Source: Sulfolobus islandicus Y.N.15.51 (lineage in GTDB: Archaea; Thermoproteota; Thermoprotei_A; Sulfolobales; Sulfolobaceae). Taken from it: a stretch of 64,000 nucleotides of DNA. The stretch lies in assembly GCF_000022485.1 (NCBI RefSeq), contig NC_012623.1, positions 2,010,501 through 2,074,500 of the forward strand. Reading direction: 5' to 3'. Below, piece after piece: positions 42,514-52,125 of the stretch. The notes below the pieces were generated by a model. That model was given only the letters and a program-made list of their open reading frames with translations. It had not been told where the DNA came from and made no database searches. The translations under genes were made by a program, and so were the position numbers. Numbering within the stretch: position 1 is the first letter of the stretch; each line of letters begins with the position of its first letter.

Positions 42514-43515
42514 ATGCCTTATATCTCGGTCATAATCACAGCTTATAATAGGAAACAGTTCTTATTAGACGCGATTAAATCAGCGCTTAATCAAACGTTA
42601 AATAGAACTGAATATGAAATTCTTATTGCTAAAAATTTTAAAGATGACAATATTGATAATTATTTATATAAGAATGGAATGAAAAATATTACAATATTTA
42701 AATCAATTAATAATGGATATATTGCTGAAGCGGTTAAGCAATCATCGGGTGAAATAATCTCATTTTTAGACGATGATGATTTATTTTTGCCTAGTAAGCT
42801 AGAAAACATACAAAGAATATTCAATAAATACGAAAATTTAGGCTACCTTAAAAATGCTACATATGGTTTTTTAAACGATAAGCTTCCTACCCAGATTCCA
42901 GAGAAAAGAAATTATCAAGATATTTACATAAGACATGAAGAAAAGAAAAAGGTTTTTAATTACATAATGAAACTTCAACCTGATGGGAACTCAAGCTCAA
43001 TTAATATAAGAAAAGAAATTCTAACTAATAATATAGATTTCCTTTATAAGGTTGATACAGCTCTCGATAGTCTCTATTTCTATCTTGCACTTATAAGTAA
43101 ATTTGATATGCATATTTCGTCTAAGATCTTAACACTTAGAAGACATCATCAATATAATCTTTCAGCAATTCAAGATCAATCAATAGATAATTGGATATCA
43201 CGCAGAATTAAATTCTTAAATAGCTATATAAATTCCTTATCAATAATAAGGAACGAAATAGTCTATGAACAGCCTTATTTAGAATATCTTGATCAGATAA
43301 TATCACTTAATCGTATATATTTAGCGATCTTGCCTAATTCTAACGTAAAGCTTAAAATAAGGGATTATTTGCATTGGTATAAGGTGTATAGAAGAAATCC
43401 CAAGGGTATATTAGCGTCACTTCTTACTTTAGCTCCAAATTTTTTAAAAAGATTATATATTGAAAGAAGTTATAGAAAAATAATTAACTCAAATAAAAAT
43501 TCTATGTATTTTTAA
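42514..43515 (+). CDS. GT2-family glycosyltransferase (paralog of 45289 gene)
   Basis: 333 aa GT-A enzyme: ISVIITAYNRKQFLLDAIKS, ALNQTLNRTEYEILIAKNF, and the metal site in IISFLDDDDLFLPSKLENIQ. It shares this whole block and the C-terminal pattern (RDYLHWYKVYRRNPKGILAS, LAPNFLKRLY) with the gene at 45289 on the opposite strand, so they are paralogs. It has no membrane helix. The donor is unknown. A ribosome site (aaggtgatc) precedes the ATG. Confidence 0.85.
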   Translation: MPYISVIITAYNRKQFLLDAIKSALNQTLNRTEYEILIAKNFKDDNIDNYLYKNGMKNITIFKSINNGYIAEAVKQSSGEIISFLDDDDLFLPSKLENIQRIFNKYENLGYLKNATYGFLNDKLPTQIPEKRNYQDIYIRHEEKKKVFNYIMKLQPDGNSSSINIRKEILTNNIDFLYKVDTALDSLYFYLALISKFDMHISSKILTLRRHHQYNLSAIQDQSIDNWISRRIKFLNSYINSLSIIRNEIVYEQPYLEYLDQIISLNRIYLAILPNSNVKLKIRDYLHWYKVYRRNPKGILASLLTLAPNFLKRLYIERSYRKIINSNKNSMYF

Positions 43516-43766
43516 TAAAATTATAAGAAATAGTCTTAAGCAAATTTAATATAAATCTCTTAATATGTAATATAAATGAATATTAGTATAAAAACATTAG
43601 ATTGTACAAGGCTATAATGTGTATAATATCTGAAAAGATAAAGTTATGGACTTTGAAAGTGTTATCTATATTTCAGACTGTAAGAGAAATGACGTTAAAA
43701 CATCAGTATGGTAATCGAATTGCTATATATAGATGAAGCGAACTCACAAATTCCTTGAAAGTCCAA

Positions 43767-43876
43767 ATAGTGTCGTTATTAAGCTATAAATGAACAAGTG
43801 AGCTTATAAAGGCGTAAGTAACGTTACAGTCTATAACGGATTACTTCGTGACATAATTTATAGCTTAATATTAATC
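43767..43876 (+). repeat. MITE copy C
   Basis: Left end atagtgtcgttattaagctataaat and right end atttatagcttaatattaat form inverted repeats of about 22 bases enclosing about 65 bases without coding sense. The ends match MITEs A/B and the IS1-family element, but the interior differs. It sits in the gap between the GT2 gene at 42514 and the GT4 gene at 44020. The rest of that gap (43516-43766 and 43877-44019) shows nothing identifiable. Confidence 0.55.
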
Positions 43877-44019
43877 CCGATTCACAAAGGACTGCTGAAT
43901 TGCCCTAACGTTATATCTTTAGATATTATACTCTAGAGATATTACATACTCCATGTCTATAAATTTTCGGCTAAATCGCTTAGGGACGTTAGAGGCTAAA
44001 GCAGCAGTGCCTAGTAAGC

Positions 44020-45123
44020 TTATAGTTCTACTGCTCTCAAAAATCTATCATAAAATTTTTCAAAAGTAAATTTTTTTGCGGTCTCTATTGCATTATAAGA
44101 TAACGTATCTGCAAGTTCTGGATTATCAAGCAATTCTATTACAGCTTTAGTAATGCTTAAAGGATCATTAATTGGAACAACTAAAGAGTTAACCCTATTT
44201 ATAGCATAATCTTTAGATCCTCCATTATCAGTAACTATTACGGGAGTTCCAGATGCCATAGCTTCCAAGGGGGGAAGTCCGAAACCCTCAGCTCTAGATG
44301 GGAAAATGAAAATATATGAAGAGGCATAAATTTTGCATAATTCTTCATCCGATGGATATTTTATTGAAGTATATGGAAATGGAATAGAGATTACACTATC
44401 TTGAGGATTAATTATTACTATCTCAAAATCTCTTCTAATTGTTAGTAATTTTTTCATACTTTCTATAAATATATCGAAGCCCTTATTATATCCTGTTCTA
44501 GCTATTACTGTAATAACTCTCTTTCTCAATGATGGTGGTTTTGAATAACATTTAAAGAAAATATCATTTACAAAATTTCCTATATATCTTATTTCCTTAC
44601 TATACCTTTTTAGTTGCTCGGTAACTACTCTAGATATACTAAGCTTAATTAACGGTAATGAAAAGGCTTTTTCCATCAACTTTCTTCTTCCAGAAGCAAA
44701 ATGGCCAGAGGAAAACATTTCGAATGTGTCTTGAACTAAATGAAAAGAACCCTCTGCTTTAAACACAGCTTCTGCTGTGTAAAATGACGTAGCTATCATT
44801 ATATCTGCATCAATTTTCTTTAAAAGCTGATAAAGGGAGATAGAGTTAATCTTATATAATGGATTAACCAAAAATGCAAATTTACCATATTTTTTATTAT
44901 ATTCCAATAAATACTGTAAGGAGAATAATGTTCTTAATAGTTTATTTTGAATAATCACATTACTATTCAATCTTTTAATTACATCTTCATTAAAACCATA
45001 ACCTACTAAACTTATTATGTTAACTTCTTTCCCATCCTTAACTAGCTTACTACTTAATTTATATACAAGTCTTTCACCACCAGAACCTCCTAATCCCCAC
45101 ATTGCAAAAGTTACTGATACCAT
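44020..45123 (-). CDS. GT4-family glycosyltransferase
   Basis: 367 aa GT-B enzyme. The start FAMWGLGGSGGERLVYKLSS holds the glycine-rich acceptor loop. RVITVIARTGYNKGFDIFIE and FEIVIINPQDSVIS build the donor domain. FIFPSRAEGFGLPPLEAMAS carries the full E-x7-E motif, then GTPVIVTDNGGSKDYA. All residues of a retaining hexosyltransferase are intact. It stands alone on the minus strand between a MITE and another GT2 gene. Sugar specificity is unknown; a mannosyl- or glucosyl-type activity is usual. Confidence 0.9.
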   Translation of the reverse strand: MVSVTFAMWGLGGSGGERLVYKLSSKLVKDGKEVNIISLVGYGFNEDVIKRLNSNVIIQNKLLRTLFSLQYLLEYNKKYGKFAFLVNPLYKINSISLYQLLKKIDADIMIATSFYTAEAVFKAEGSFHLVQDTFEMFSSGHFASGRRKLMEKAFSLPLIKLSISRVVTEQLKRYSKEIRYIGNFVNDIFFKCYSKPPSLRKRVITVIARTGYNKGFDIFIESMKKLLTIRRDFEIVIINPQDSVISIPFPYTSIKYPSDEELCKIYASSYIFIFPSRAEGFGLPPLEAMASGTPVIVTDNGGSKDYAINRVNSLVVPINDPLSITKAVIELLDNPELADTLSYNAIETAKKFTFEKFYDRFLRAVEL

Positions 45124-45288
45124 TACTTAAATTATTAATTAAATGCCAGATATTAGAGTTGCGGTGCTTTATTGATTTGTATAAGAATGTAATCTTAGAG
45201 AGAAAATATATTTATTGATTAAAGATATATAAATTTTAATTAAAAATATATTTTTAAAATAATATTTAATAAAATTTCTATCTAAATT

Positions 45289-46275
45289 TTATAGAGAAAC
45301 TTCTGTTTCATACCACCTTTTCGCAGCATCTAATCTAAACTTCTTAGGGGCAAAAATTAGGAGCAACTGCAAAATATCCCTAATGCTCTTCCTATGAAAA
45401 TCTATGTAATTAAGAATATCTTTAATGCCAAGATTTTCCTTGGGAGAGCATTCATTCGGAAGTCTCGCTAAACATATCTTCCTATCTGATATCATAAAAT
45501 TAACGAATTTGCTTGAAATATTCTGTTCTTTTAAGAATTCTGATATTAAGGTAAATTCTTTAATACTAATCTTTAATCTATCCCTCATCTTTAATAGCCA
45601 ACTCTCGAAATTGTCGTCCCTTACTTTCGAGTTTAATTTATGAATTCTCTGTTTAGTTAAAACTTCAGTATCAAAATATATCCCTTTATCGCTTGCAATA
45701 CCGGCATAAAATAGAAAAATATCTAGAGCATAAGTAAAATTTTTAATATAATTCTTATTTTTAATTATAATAGACTTATCTATTGAAATGGAACTATTAT
45801 TATATATGGAATAATATTTAAAAATCAACTTATCTACGTATTTTTGTTTATCTCTTTGCTGAATAAGTAGTAATGGCTTATTAAGCTTAATAGGATACCC
45901 TAATATTCTCTGTTTCGTATCTATATGAACATAACTATTATGATAATAACCTATATTGTAATTATTAAACATTTTTAAAACTTTCTCTATTTTATTAGGT
46001 AAAAACAAGTCATCATCTTCTAAAATTGATATTATATTACCTTGAGCTTTATCTACGCCAATAACTATTTTTTCTCCTAACGAGTGGAAAGCTGTATTTA
46101 CATTTATTATTCCTAATTCTTCTAATTTTCTATCTATATATTCATCTGTAAAATTTTTAACTACTATTATTTCATAACGCTTTTTAGACACAGTTTGGTT
46201 TAAGCACGAGCTAACTGCGTCTAGAAGAAAACTTTTCCTATTATGAGCTATAATTAGAATAGTTAGGTCTACCAT
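45289..46275 (-). CDS. GT2-family glycosyltransferase (paralog of 42514 gene)
   Basis: 328 aa GT-A enzyme: LTILIIAHNRKSFLLDAVSS, CLNQTVSKKRYEIIVVKNFT and the metal site NIISILEDDDLFLPNKIEKV. The sequence is paralogous to the 42514 gene along its length, but lies inverted on the other strand. It may add the same type of sugar at another position. Soluble, no membrane helix. Just upstream on the minus strand lies IS5-type debris. Confidence 0.85.
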   Translation of the reverse strand: MVDLTILIIAHNRKSFLLDAVSSCLNQTVSKKRYEIIVVKNFTDEYIDRKLEELGIINVNTAFHSLGEKIVIGVDKAQGNIISILEDDDLFLPNKIEKVLKMFNNYNIGYYHNSYVHIDTKQRILGYPIKLNKPLLLIQQRDKQKYVDKLIFKYYSIYNNSSISIDKSIIIKNKNYIKNFTYALDIFLFYAGIASDKGIYFDTEVLTKQRIHKLNSKVRDDNFESWLLKMRDRLKISIKEFTLISEFLKEQNISSKFVNFMISDRKICLARLPNECSPKENLGIKDILNYIDFHRKSIRDILQLLLIFAPKKFRLDAAKRWYETEVSL

Positions 46276-46445
46276 ATGTAATCACTTATTCATTCTGAAC
46301 GCTTTATTAGTGAAATTTATAGAGCTATTTTTAAACTTTACTTATTTCGTTGCTTTGTTGACCTCTTCAATTTATTTCATAAGCATGATATGATACACTG
46401 AGAATTTTTCAGTAATTAATATTTATTTCAACGTTATTCGCAAGC

Positions 46446-47300
46446 TCACACCCTAATACCCGGAGCTCTACCGACTAAAGAATTAGCCAAGTGGACCATC
46501 CATGCATAAGCCCAGAACTTGAGCTTAGCCTCAACCACTTGCCCTAAAAAACTTGTAGCCCTAACAGATTCCCCAAAAGTACAGCAGAGAACAAGGACTC
46601 AATCCTCCACCCAACACCATAACCCTTCTCCTCCCTCCAACGATTATAACCCAACCTCTTGAACTCCCTTACAGCCTAGCAGGATGACCACGCCTCGTTC
46701 TTCCTAGGTGGGACAACAACCTCAACCCCGGTCTTGTAAACCTCATTAGCATCATAAGCTTTATCTCCATAAAACCTTCTTTCCCTTATCTTGTAAATCC
46801 TTAACCGTCTTAACTGCAGTCTCAACTTCGTTGCTGGTTACTTCAGCGTTTATTACGTTGAATTGGTCCTTATCAATTACTATTTCGATTTTGAGGAATT
46901 TTGAGTCCTTGGTTTTTCCCCATTTTGCGATAATGTATTGTCCTCCTTTGTTTGTGCTTATTCCCGTTGCGTCTGCTTCTAGTTGGTCATTTGCTTCTGG
47001 GAATGTTATGTTCATGTTTCTTACTCTTTCCCATATTGTTGAGTAGTCTAGGCTTGTTGGGATGATTTTCAGTCTTTCTAGTGCTATCAATACTCCTTCT
47101 ATGGCCCTATAAGGTAGGTGTGGAGGAATGCTAGGAATTCGTTGAACTCCTTTGGTGCCTTGTAGGTTTTCTTGGCGTTCCTATTCTCCTCTGCTAGTTA
47201 ACCAGTGTTCGAAGACGTAGAAGGGGAACATTAGGGTATATCTCGTTATGACGTTCTCGTCGTACTTGTGCCAATCCCTCTTGTACTTACTCTTTCCCAT
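46446..47300 (-). pseudogene. IS5-family transposase (ISC1058-like), frameshifted
   Basis: Minus-strand pieces form a transposase of about 285 codons from MGKSKYKRDWHKYDENVITR, through ALERLKIIPTSLDYSTIWER, LEADATGISTNKGGQYIIAK and FYGDKAYDANEVYKTGVEVV, to GWRIESLFSAVLRTFGESVR and ANSLVGRAPGIRV. Catalytic positions are seen: Asp in EADATGIS, Asp in YGDKAYDA, Glu in WRIESLFSA. Several frameshifts (near 47170, 47095, 46770 and 46680) make it inactive. Flanking DNA to 47823 is partly IS debris. The clean terminal inverted repeats could not be located. Confidence 0.7.
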
Positions 47301-47823
47301 GGGTAATACTCGACATAATTATTTATAAATTTTTGTATAATTCTGAAGTAGCCCACAAAGCATTATTTCGTAAAATTTCTCATATGGAGAAAAGTGCTGC
47401 AAATAAGCTATTGAGATTAAAAAAGGATAGTTTAATATAGTCTCTTTCATATTAACTGCAATGCTTCTATTCAATTAAATTGTTGATAAGATTCTTACTA
47501 GACACTTCTGCTTTAACCTCTAACAATGCTATGTGTGAATTCAATCACTGTGAAGACTTTCTCGGTTAGACTGCGTTACAAATTCAATGAAAATTACTAT
47601 ATCTGTAGTTTCCGTAAATTCTATGCTAAATGGGGAGTTTTTAGCTTAATAGGTGCAAACTTTTTCCACATTCAATATCCACAGATTACTATAAGCGTTT
47701 CATCAATATGAGGAATACATTTTAATAATAATATTTCCAGAAATATCTATTTGATATTAAGTTTTACAAAAACAATCATCCCAAATATTGAGAGGTCTTT
47801 AGAGTAAAGTTATACCCTGGTTA
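47301..47823. other. Intergenic stretch with possible transposase debris
   Basis: On the minus strand PHIDETLIVICGY followed by MWKKFAPIKLKT (near 47600-47713) faintly resembles the first catalytic block of IS6-type transposases. Stops interrupt it. A plus-strand frame of 61 codons in the same place is probably chance. The remainder is A/T-rich and unassigned. Confidence 0.2.
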
Positions 47824-48810
47824 TCATGGAAAATTCTTAACATTACTTAGAGTAGAGACTTTCTTAATTAAATCTTTATGCTTTATTATAAGGCCCTTTT
47901 TCATTAAATAATTTTCATTAAATAAAAAACTTTTTCTATGATTTATTCTGAAGATGATTATTTTATGGATTCTAGAGATAAACCAAATTAAGGCCCTTAT
48001 TCTAGCTAACGCCATGTGGCTTTTCTTTCTATATATAATGTCTATAAGTATACTTCCTAAAAAGTAAAAAAATATTTTATGGATTCTCGGAATAAGAAAA
48101 CTAGAATCAAAATTTTTAAAGATAAAATATAATCTTCTACTTTCTAGATAATATACAAGTCTTTTTTCCCTTTCTTTTGTGAATTTCGAAAAGGAGCCAT
48201 GTTCATGATGAAATACTGTTGCAGAAGAAAGATACACTATACGTTTACCCTTCTTTATTGCTCTATAACATAGATCTGTTTCATCATAACCATAAAAGTA
48301 CTCGTTATCAAAACCATTTAGGTCGCTAAAGATTTCTCTACTCATTCCAATTGCAGCACCTTTAGCATAAAGTATATTATGATCTATTTCGTCTATTTCC
48401 TTCACATCTTCTCCTTTAAATAACTCAAATGGATATCCTAATTCATCTATTACACCACCTGCAGCATCAATTCTTCCATCATCTCTTATTAGTTTTAATT
48501 GAACTATAGAATCTGTATTGTTTTCAATAAAACTAATAAATTTCTCTAAAGTATCTTCAGTTAACTCTGTATCGTTATCTAAAAATAATAGAAACTTGCC
48601 ACTTGAAGCTTCTACACCCTTATTTCTGCAATACGCTAAACCAAGATCTTTGGTAATATTAACCAATTTTAAATTTCCAGATATTGAATTGCTATCATCT
48701 ACTACTATAAGTTCAAAATCTTTATATGTAGATCTATTTAGAGAAGATATTAATCTAGGTAGATTCTCTTTTCCTTTAACATTTACCACTATAATGCTAA
48801 GCTTAACCAT
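47824..48810 (-). CDS. GT2-family glycosyltransferase (rhamnosyltransferase-like)
   Basis: 328 aa. LSIIVVNVKGKENLPRLISS starts the GT-A fold; FELIVVDDSNSISG and FLLFLDNDTELTEDTLEKFI give the metal site. GAAIGMSREIFSDLNGFDNE and FYGYDETDLCYRAIKKGKRI match the WbbL-type group, which often adds rhamnose. A dTDP-rhamnose source (rfbA, rfbB, rfbD) is encoded earlier in the cluster. C-terminal hydrophobic/basic stretch may attach it to the membrane. It lies 17 bases after the next GT2 gene on the same strand; they are paralogs. Confidence 0.87.
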   Translation of the reverse strand: MVKLSIIVVNVKGKENLPRLISSLNRSTYKDFELIVVDDSNSISGNLKLVNITKDLGLAYCRNKGVEASSGKFLLFLDNDTELTEDTLEKFISFIENNTDSIVQLKLIRDDGRIDAAGGVIDELGYPFELFKGEDVKEIDEIDHNILYAKGAAIGMSREIFSDLNGFDNEYFYGYDETDLCYRAIKKGKRIVYLSSATVFHHEHGSFSKFTKEREKRLVYYLESRRLYFIFKNFDSSFLIPRIHKIFFYFLGSILIDIIYRKKSHMALARIRALIWFISRIHKIIIFRINHRKSFLFNENYLMKKGLIIKHKDLIKKVSTLSNVKNFP

Positions 48811-48827
48811 ATGCAGATTTACCTTCG

Positions 48828-49748
48828 TTATTCTTTAAATATCTTAGTTTTTAAATATCTTTTTATGATAGCTCGCCTTACTGAGGTAAATTCTTCGTAT
48901 CCAAATACCTGATCTCCTAACATTTGTAAAAATACGTTACCTTGATTACTTATCTCCTTTATATATTTTCTCTTTGTAGCAACATATTTTGCTTCTTTAA
49001 AAAGTGATAAAAGTGCCTTTATTTGCGCTAACCTATTAGGGCCTTTAAAAGATTGAACAAACCTAATAATATATAAGATTGGGAATATAGTTAATAACTG
49101 TGATAAATCATAGTATGTAAGTAAAAGTAACATTTGATTTCTTAATGTTAAATAAGACGTAAAAGGAGACGGTAATTTCTTAAAAGTACCGTGAGCTTCA
49201 TGATGTACCTTAGATTTAGGAACCATTAATATTTTATAACCTGCTCTGTATAATCTCCATGATAATTCTGTATCTTCCCAATAAAAGAAATAATGTTCAT
49301 CAAATCCCCCTACTTTTAGTATTTCTTCCCTTCTCACCAAAGCTGAAGCTGTAGAGAACCAAGGAATTAACCTAGGCTGTTCGCCATAAGGCCAGTCCGT
49401 GTATAAGCTTTGTACAGCCGCTATTTTATCATCTGATGTAATAGTTTCAACTAATGGATCTAACCAATCTGGTGGAGTCCAAACATCATTATCTAAAAAC
49501 GCTATAAATTTATTTTTAAAAGTTTTTAACGCGACATTTCTTGCATAAGCAGGACCATAATTTTTATCCAAGGAAATTAGTCTTACACCCAAAGATTTTA
49601 CATATTCTTTACTGCTATCATTTGATCCATTATCTACTACTACTACTTCTTTGTAAGGGTATCTAGTTTCTAAAACTGATGTTAAATATTTCTTTAATAA
49701 TTCGAGCCCATTATAGTTTAAAACAACTATAGGTATTTCTTCCATCAT
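48828..49748 (-). CDS. GT2-family glycosyltransferase (rhamnosyltransferase-like)
   Basis: 306 aa from the ATG at 49748; a GTG 12 bases upstream is possible. IPIVVLNYNGLELLKKYLTS, EVVVVDNGSNDSSKEYVKSL and KFIAFLDNDVWTPPDWLDPL form the GT-A core. YFFYWEDTELSWRLYRAGYK and SKVHHEAHGTFKKL match the WbbL-type rhamnosyltransferases. Basic C-terminus with hydrophobic patches (LLLLTYYDLSQLLTIFPILY) suggests membrane association. Operon with the 47824 gene. The short distance from the divergent 49801 gene (52 bases between starts) implies a shared promoter region. Confidence 0.87.
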   Translation of the reverse strand: MMEEIPIVVLNYNGLELLKKYLTSVLETRYPYKEVVVVDNGSNDSSKEYVKSLGVRLISLDKNYGPAYARNVALKTFKNKFIAFLDNDVWTPPDWLDPLVETITSDDKIAAVQSLYTDWPYGEQPRLIPWFSTASALVRREEILKVGGFDEHYFFYWEDTELSWRLYRAGYKILMVPKSKVHHEAHGTFKKLPSPFTSYLTLRNQMLLLLTYYDLSQLLTIFPILYIIRFVQSFKGPNRLAQIKALLSLFKEAKYVATKRKYIKEISNQGNVFLQMLGDQVFGYEEFTSVRRAIIKRYLKTKIFKE

Positions 49749-49800
49749 AGTTATTACCACATAAAGACTTTTAAACTAAAATAGTTAATGATAAATCATA

Positions 49801-50883
49801 TTGAGAATAGTACAAGCAACACCATTCTATCATCCAATAGTAGGCGGAGTCGAAAAGGTTGTTAAAAAGATTTCTGAATTTTTAGTAAAAAAAGGTTACG
49901 AAGTTATAGTTGTCACATATAATAGAGATAGGAAGCATATAGCTAATTTTGCGCCAATTGAGGAGATAAATGGAGTAAAAGTAATCAGAGTTAAACCCTT
50001 AATAATGTGGTCTCACGGTAGTTACTCTCCATCTATTTCGACAATTGTAAAATCATTAAACCCAGATATAGTTCATGTTCATGTATGGAGGCATCCTCAT
50101 GTCCTTCAACTAAGAAATATTGATAGTATAAGGGTTTTGCAGCCACATTCTCCATTTTATATGAGAGAACAAGTAGGATATATTACCTTTATCTATTATA
50201 AATTAATAGATAAAATAGGGAAAAATATTATTAAAAAATATAATATCATAAGCATGACCCCATTAGAACGAGAAATATTATATAGAAAATTTAATATTAA
50301 TTCAGAACTTATTCCTAATGGCGTTGATGATGAATTGTTTTCGATAAATTCTAAAGGGGATAATTACTACTTTTATATAGGAAGAATAAGTAAAGAGAAA
50401 AATATTTTAACTATGCTTAAGGCGTATAAGCTTTCGGGAATTACTCGACCATTAATTATAGCAGGTCCAGATAATGGATTTGCAAAGGAAATTAGTAGAT
50501 ATATTGAAATTAATAATATAAACGTTAAATATTTGGGAGAAGTATCAGAGAAAGATAAAATAGATTTGCTATCAAAATGCAGGGCTTTAGTTAATCCTAG
50601 TCCATATGAAGGGTTTGGTTTAACACTGTTAGAAGCTCAAGCAATAGGTAAACCTGTAATAATTACGGGCCATGGAGGTCAAGAATTTGCAGCTCCACCT
50701 TGTAAATCAAGTATAAGAGCTGAAAATGATGCCGAGAGTTTAGCTAAAGCTTTTATACAAATGGAAGATGAAGTTCTATATAAGAAATTGTCTGAAGGAG
50801 CAAAAAATTGGGCTAAAAATTTTAGATATAGCATGATTCTTGATAAATATTTAAAGTTCTATAAAAATCTATTAAGTATATAA
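49801..50883 (+). CDS. GT4-family glycosyltransferase
   Basis: 360 aa, TTG start. The N-terminal IVQATPFYHPIVGGVEKVVK is the classic GT4 acceptor loop. IVHVHVWRHPHVLQL and MTPLEREILYRKFNINSEL are linker blocks. FYIGRISKEKNILTMLKAYK and PLIIAGPDNGFAKEISRYIE form the donor domain, and PSPYEGFGLTLLEAQAIGKP is E-x7-E. Everything needed is intact. The TTG sits in gataaatcatattgag with no ribosome site, consistent with a leaderless message. Specificity unknown. Confidence 0.9.
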   Translation: MRIVQATPFYHPIVGGVEKVVKKISEFLVKKGYEVIVVTYNRDRKHIANFAPIEEINGVKVIRVKPLIMWSHGSYSPSISTIVKSLNPDIVHVHVWRHPHVLQLRNIDSIRVLQPHSPFYMREQVGYITFIYYKLIDKIGKNIIKKYNIISMTPLEREILYRKFNINSELIPNGVDDELFSINSKGDNYYFYIGRISKEKNILTMLKAYKLSGITRPLIIAGPDNGFAKEISRYIEINNINVKYLGEVSEKDKIDLLSKCRALVNPSPYEGFGLTLLEAQAIGKPVIITGHGGQEFAAPPCKSSIRAENDAESLAKAFIQMEDEVLYKKLSEGAKNWAKNFRYSMILDKYLKFYKNLLSI

Positions 50884-50982
50884 CTATCTTTAAAAGGATA
50901 TTAGTCATATTTAAATTTTAAGTCTTGAATCTGCCAATTAAACAATAAAGCTTTTTAGATACTCTTCTAAAATATCTTACAA

Positions 50983-52125
50983 ATGTATAAATTGCTTTAT
51001 ATTAATGTGGGAAATCCTGCTGTTTCTGGAGCAACAACAATTGTAACAGAACTACTATCACGACTACCTATGCTAGGAGTTAAAGTTGATTTAATAGAGC
51101 TACTCTTTAAAGAAGAGGAGGGTTTATTAGGAAGATATCCAGAACTTAAGGATAAAGTAAATGTTATAGATATTATTAGGATTCCTTATTCTTATAATTT
51201 AGCTGGTAGATTTATTAGATATATATACAAGAATATTATACTAAAGCAAAAAATTAGGAACTTAATGGATAATTATGATTTTATCATTGGAATAAACACG
51301 GCTAAAAGTATAAGAATGCTTTATTTAGAACCTTTTATTACATTTCCATTATATAAACATTATCTTAATTTAATACGAATTACAAATATAATAGATGGAA
51401 CTGCTTGGTTCATAGATTTAGTTAAAGGATTCAGAGAATCAAAGAAGAGCAAATTAAATATATGTGTAGGTAGTGTACTAAGTAAAATGGTTAAGACTAA
51501 ATATGGAATAGAATGTGAAGCCTTAGATCCACCTGGTGGTGTAGATCTAAATCTAGTTAAAAGTGTAACTCCTTTTCCAGAAAATTTTGACGCAATACAT
51601 CTAGCTAGGCAAGGCTTTATGAAGGGGACACCAGAGGTAATACAGATTATGAAAAATCTAAAAAAATATGGCTACAAAAAATTTGCAATTATAGGAGGCC
51701 AAGATTATGGATTTGATATTAACACATACTTAGATGATAAAGATATAGTCTATTTTGGTGAGATATTAGATAAAAAACGAATCTATTCTATTTTAAAGTC
51801 ATCTAAAATCTTTATTTATCCCACTCATGTAGACTCATTTGGAATAGTTATTGCAGAGGCATTAGCTTGTGGTGTTCCAGTAATAGCATATGATTTACCA
51901 GCAATCAGATATTATTATGGAAATTGTGAAGCTGTAAAATTAGTGAAAGAAGGTGATGTAGAAGGAATGGTCTCGGAGGCATTGAAAATTATTAAGGATA
52001 ATGAATATTATAAATCATTAGCCTTTAAATGCATATCTAAATATACATGGGATAAGGTAGCTGACTCGTTTGTTCAAATCTTGCATAAATTTAAGAAAGA
52101 ATTTTCTTTAGAATACCAGCTATAA
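50983..52125 (+). CDS. GT4-family glycosyltransferase
   Basis: 380 aa. YINVGNPAVSGATTIVTELL begins the GT-B fold. LNICVGSVLSKMVKTKYGIE, CEALDPPGGVDLNLVKSVTP and KFAIIGGQDYGFDINTYLDD follow. The nucleotide-sugar motif is YPTHVDSFGIVIAEALACGV, with Asp instead of the first Glu. Its last 35 bases overlap the tail of the Wzx-like gene on the other strand. It may follow the 49801 gene in one transcript (99-base gap). Confidence 0.85.
   Translation: MYKLLYINVGNPAVSGATTIVTELLSRLPMLGVKVDLIELLFKEEEGLLGRYPELKDKVNVIDIIRIPYSYNLAGRFIRYIYKNIILKQKIRNLMDNYDFIIGINTAKSIRMLYLEPFITFPLYKHYLNLIRITNIIDGTAWFIDLVKGFRESKKSKLNICVGSVLSKMVKTKYGIECEALDPPGGVDLNLVKSVTPFPENFDAIHLARQGFMKGTPEVIQIMKNLKKYGYKKFAIIGGQDYGFDINTYLDDKDIVYFGEILDKKRIYSILKSSKIFIYPTHVDSFGIVIAEALACGVPVIAYDLPAIRYYYGNCEAVKLVKEGDVEGMVSEALKIIKDNEYYKSLAFKCISKYTWDKVADSFVQILHKFKKEFSLEYQL

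Noticed and set aside
47526-47711. Plus-strand frame of 61 codons
   Set aside because: No ribosome site, odd composition, and the opposite strand looks like transposase debris.
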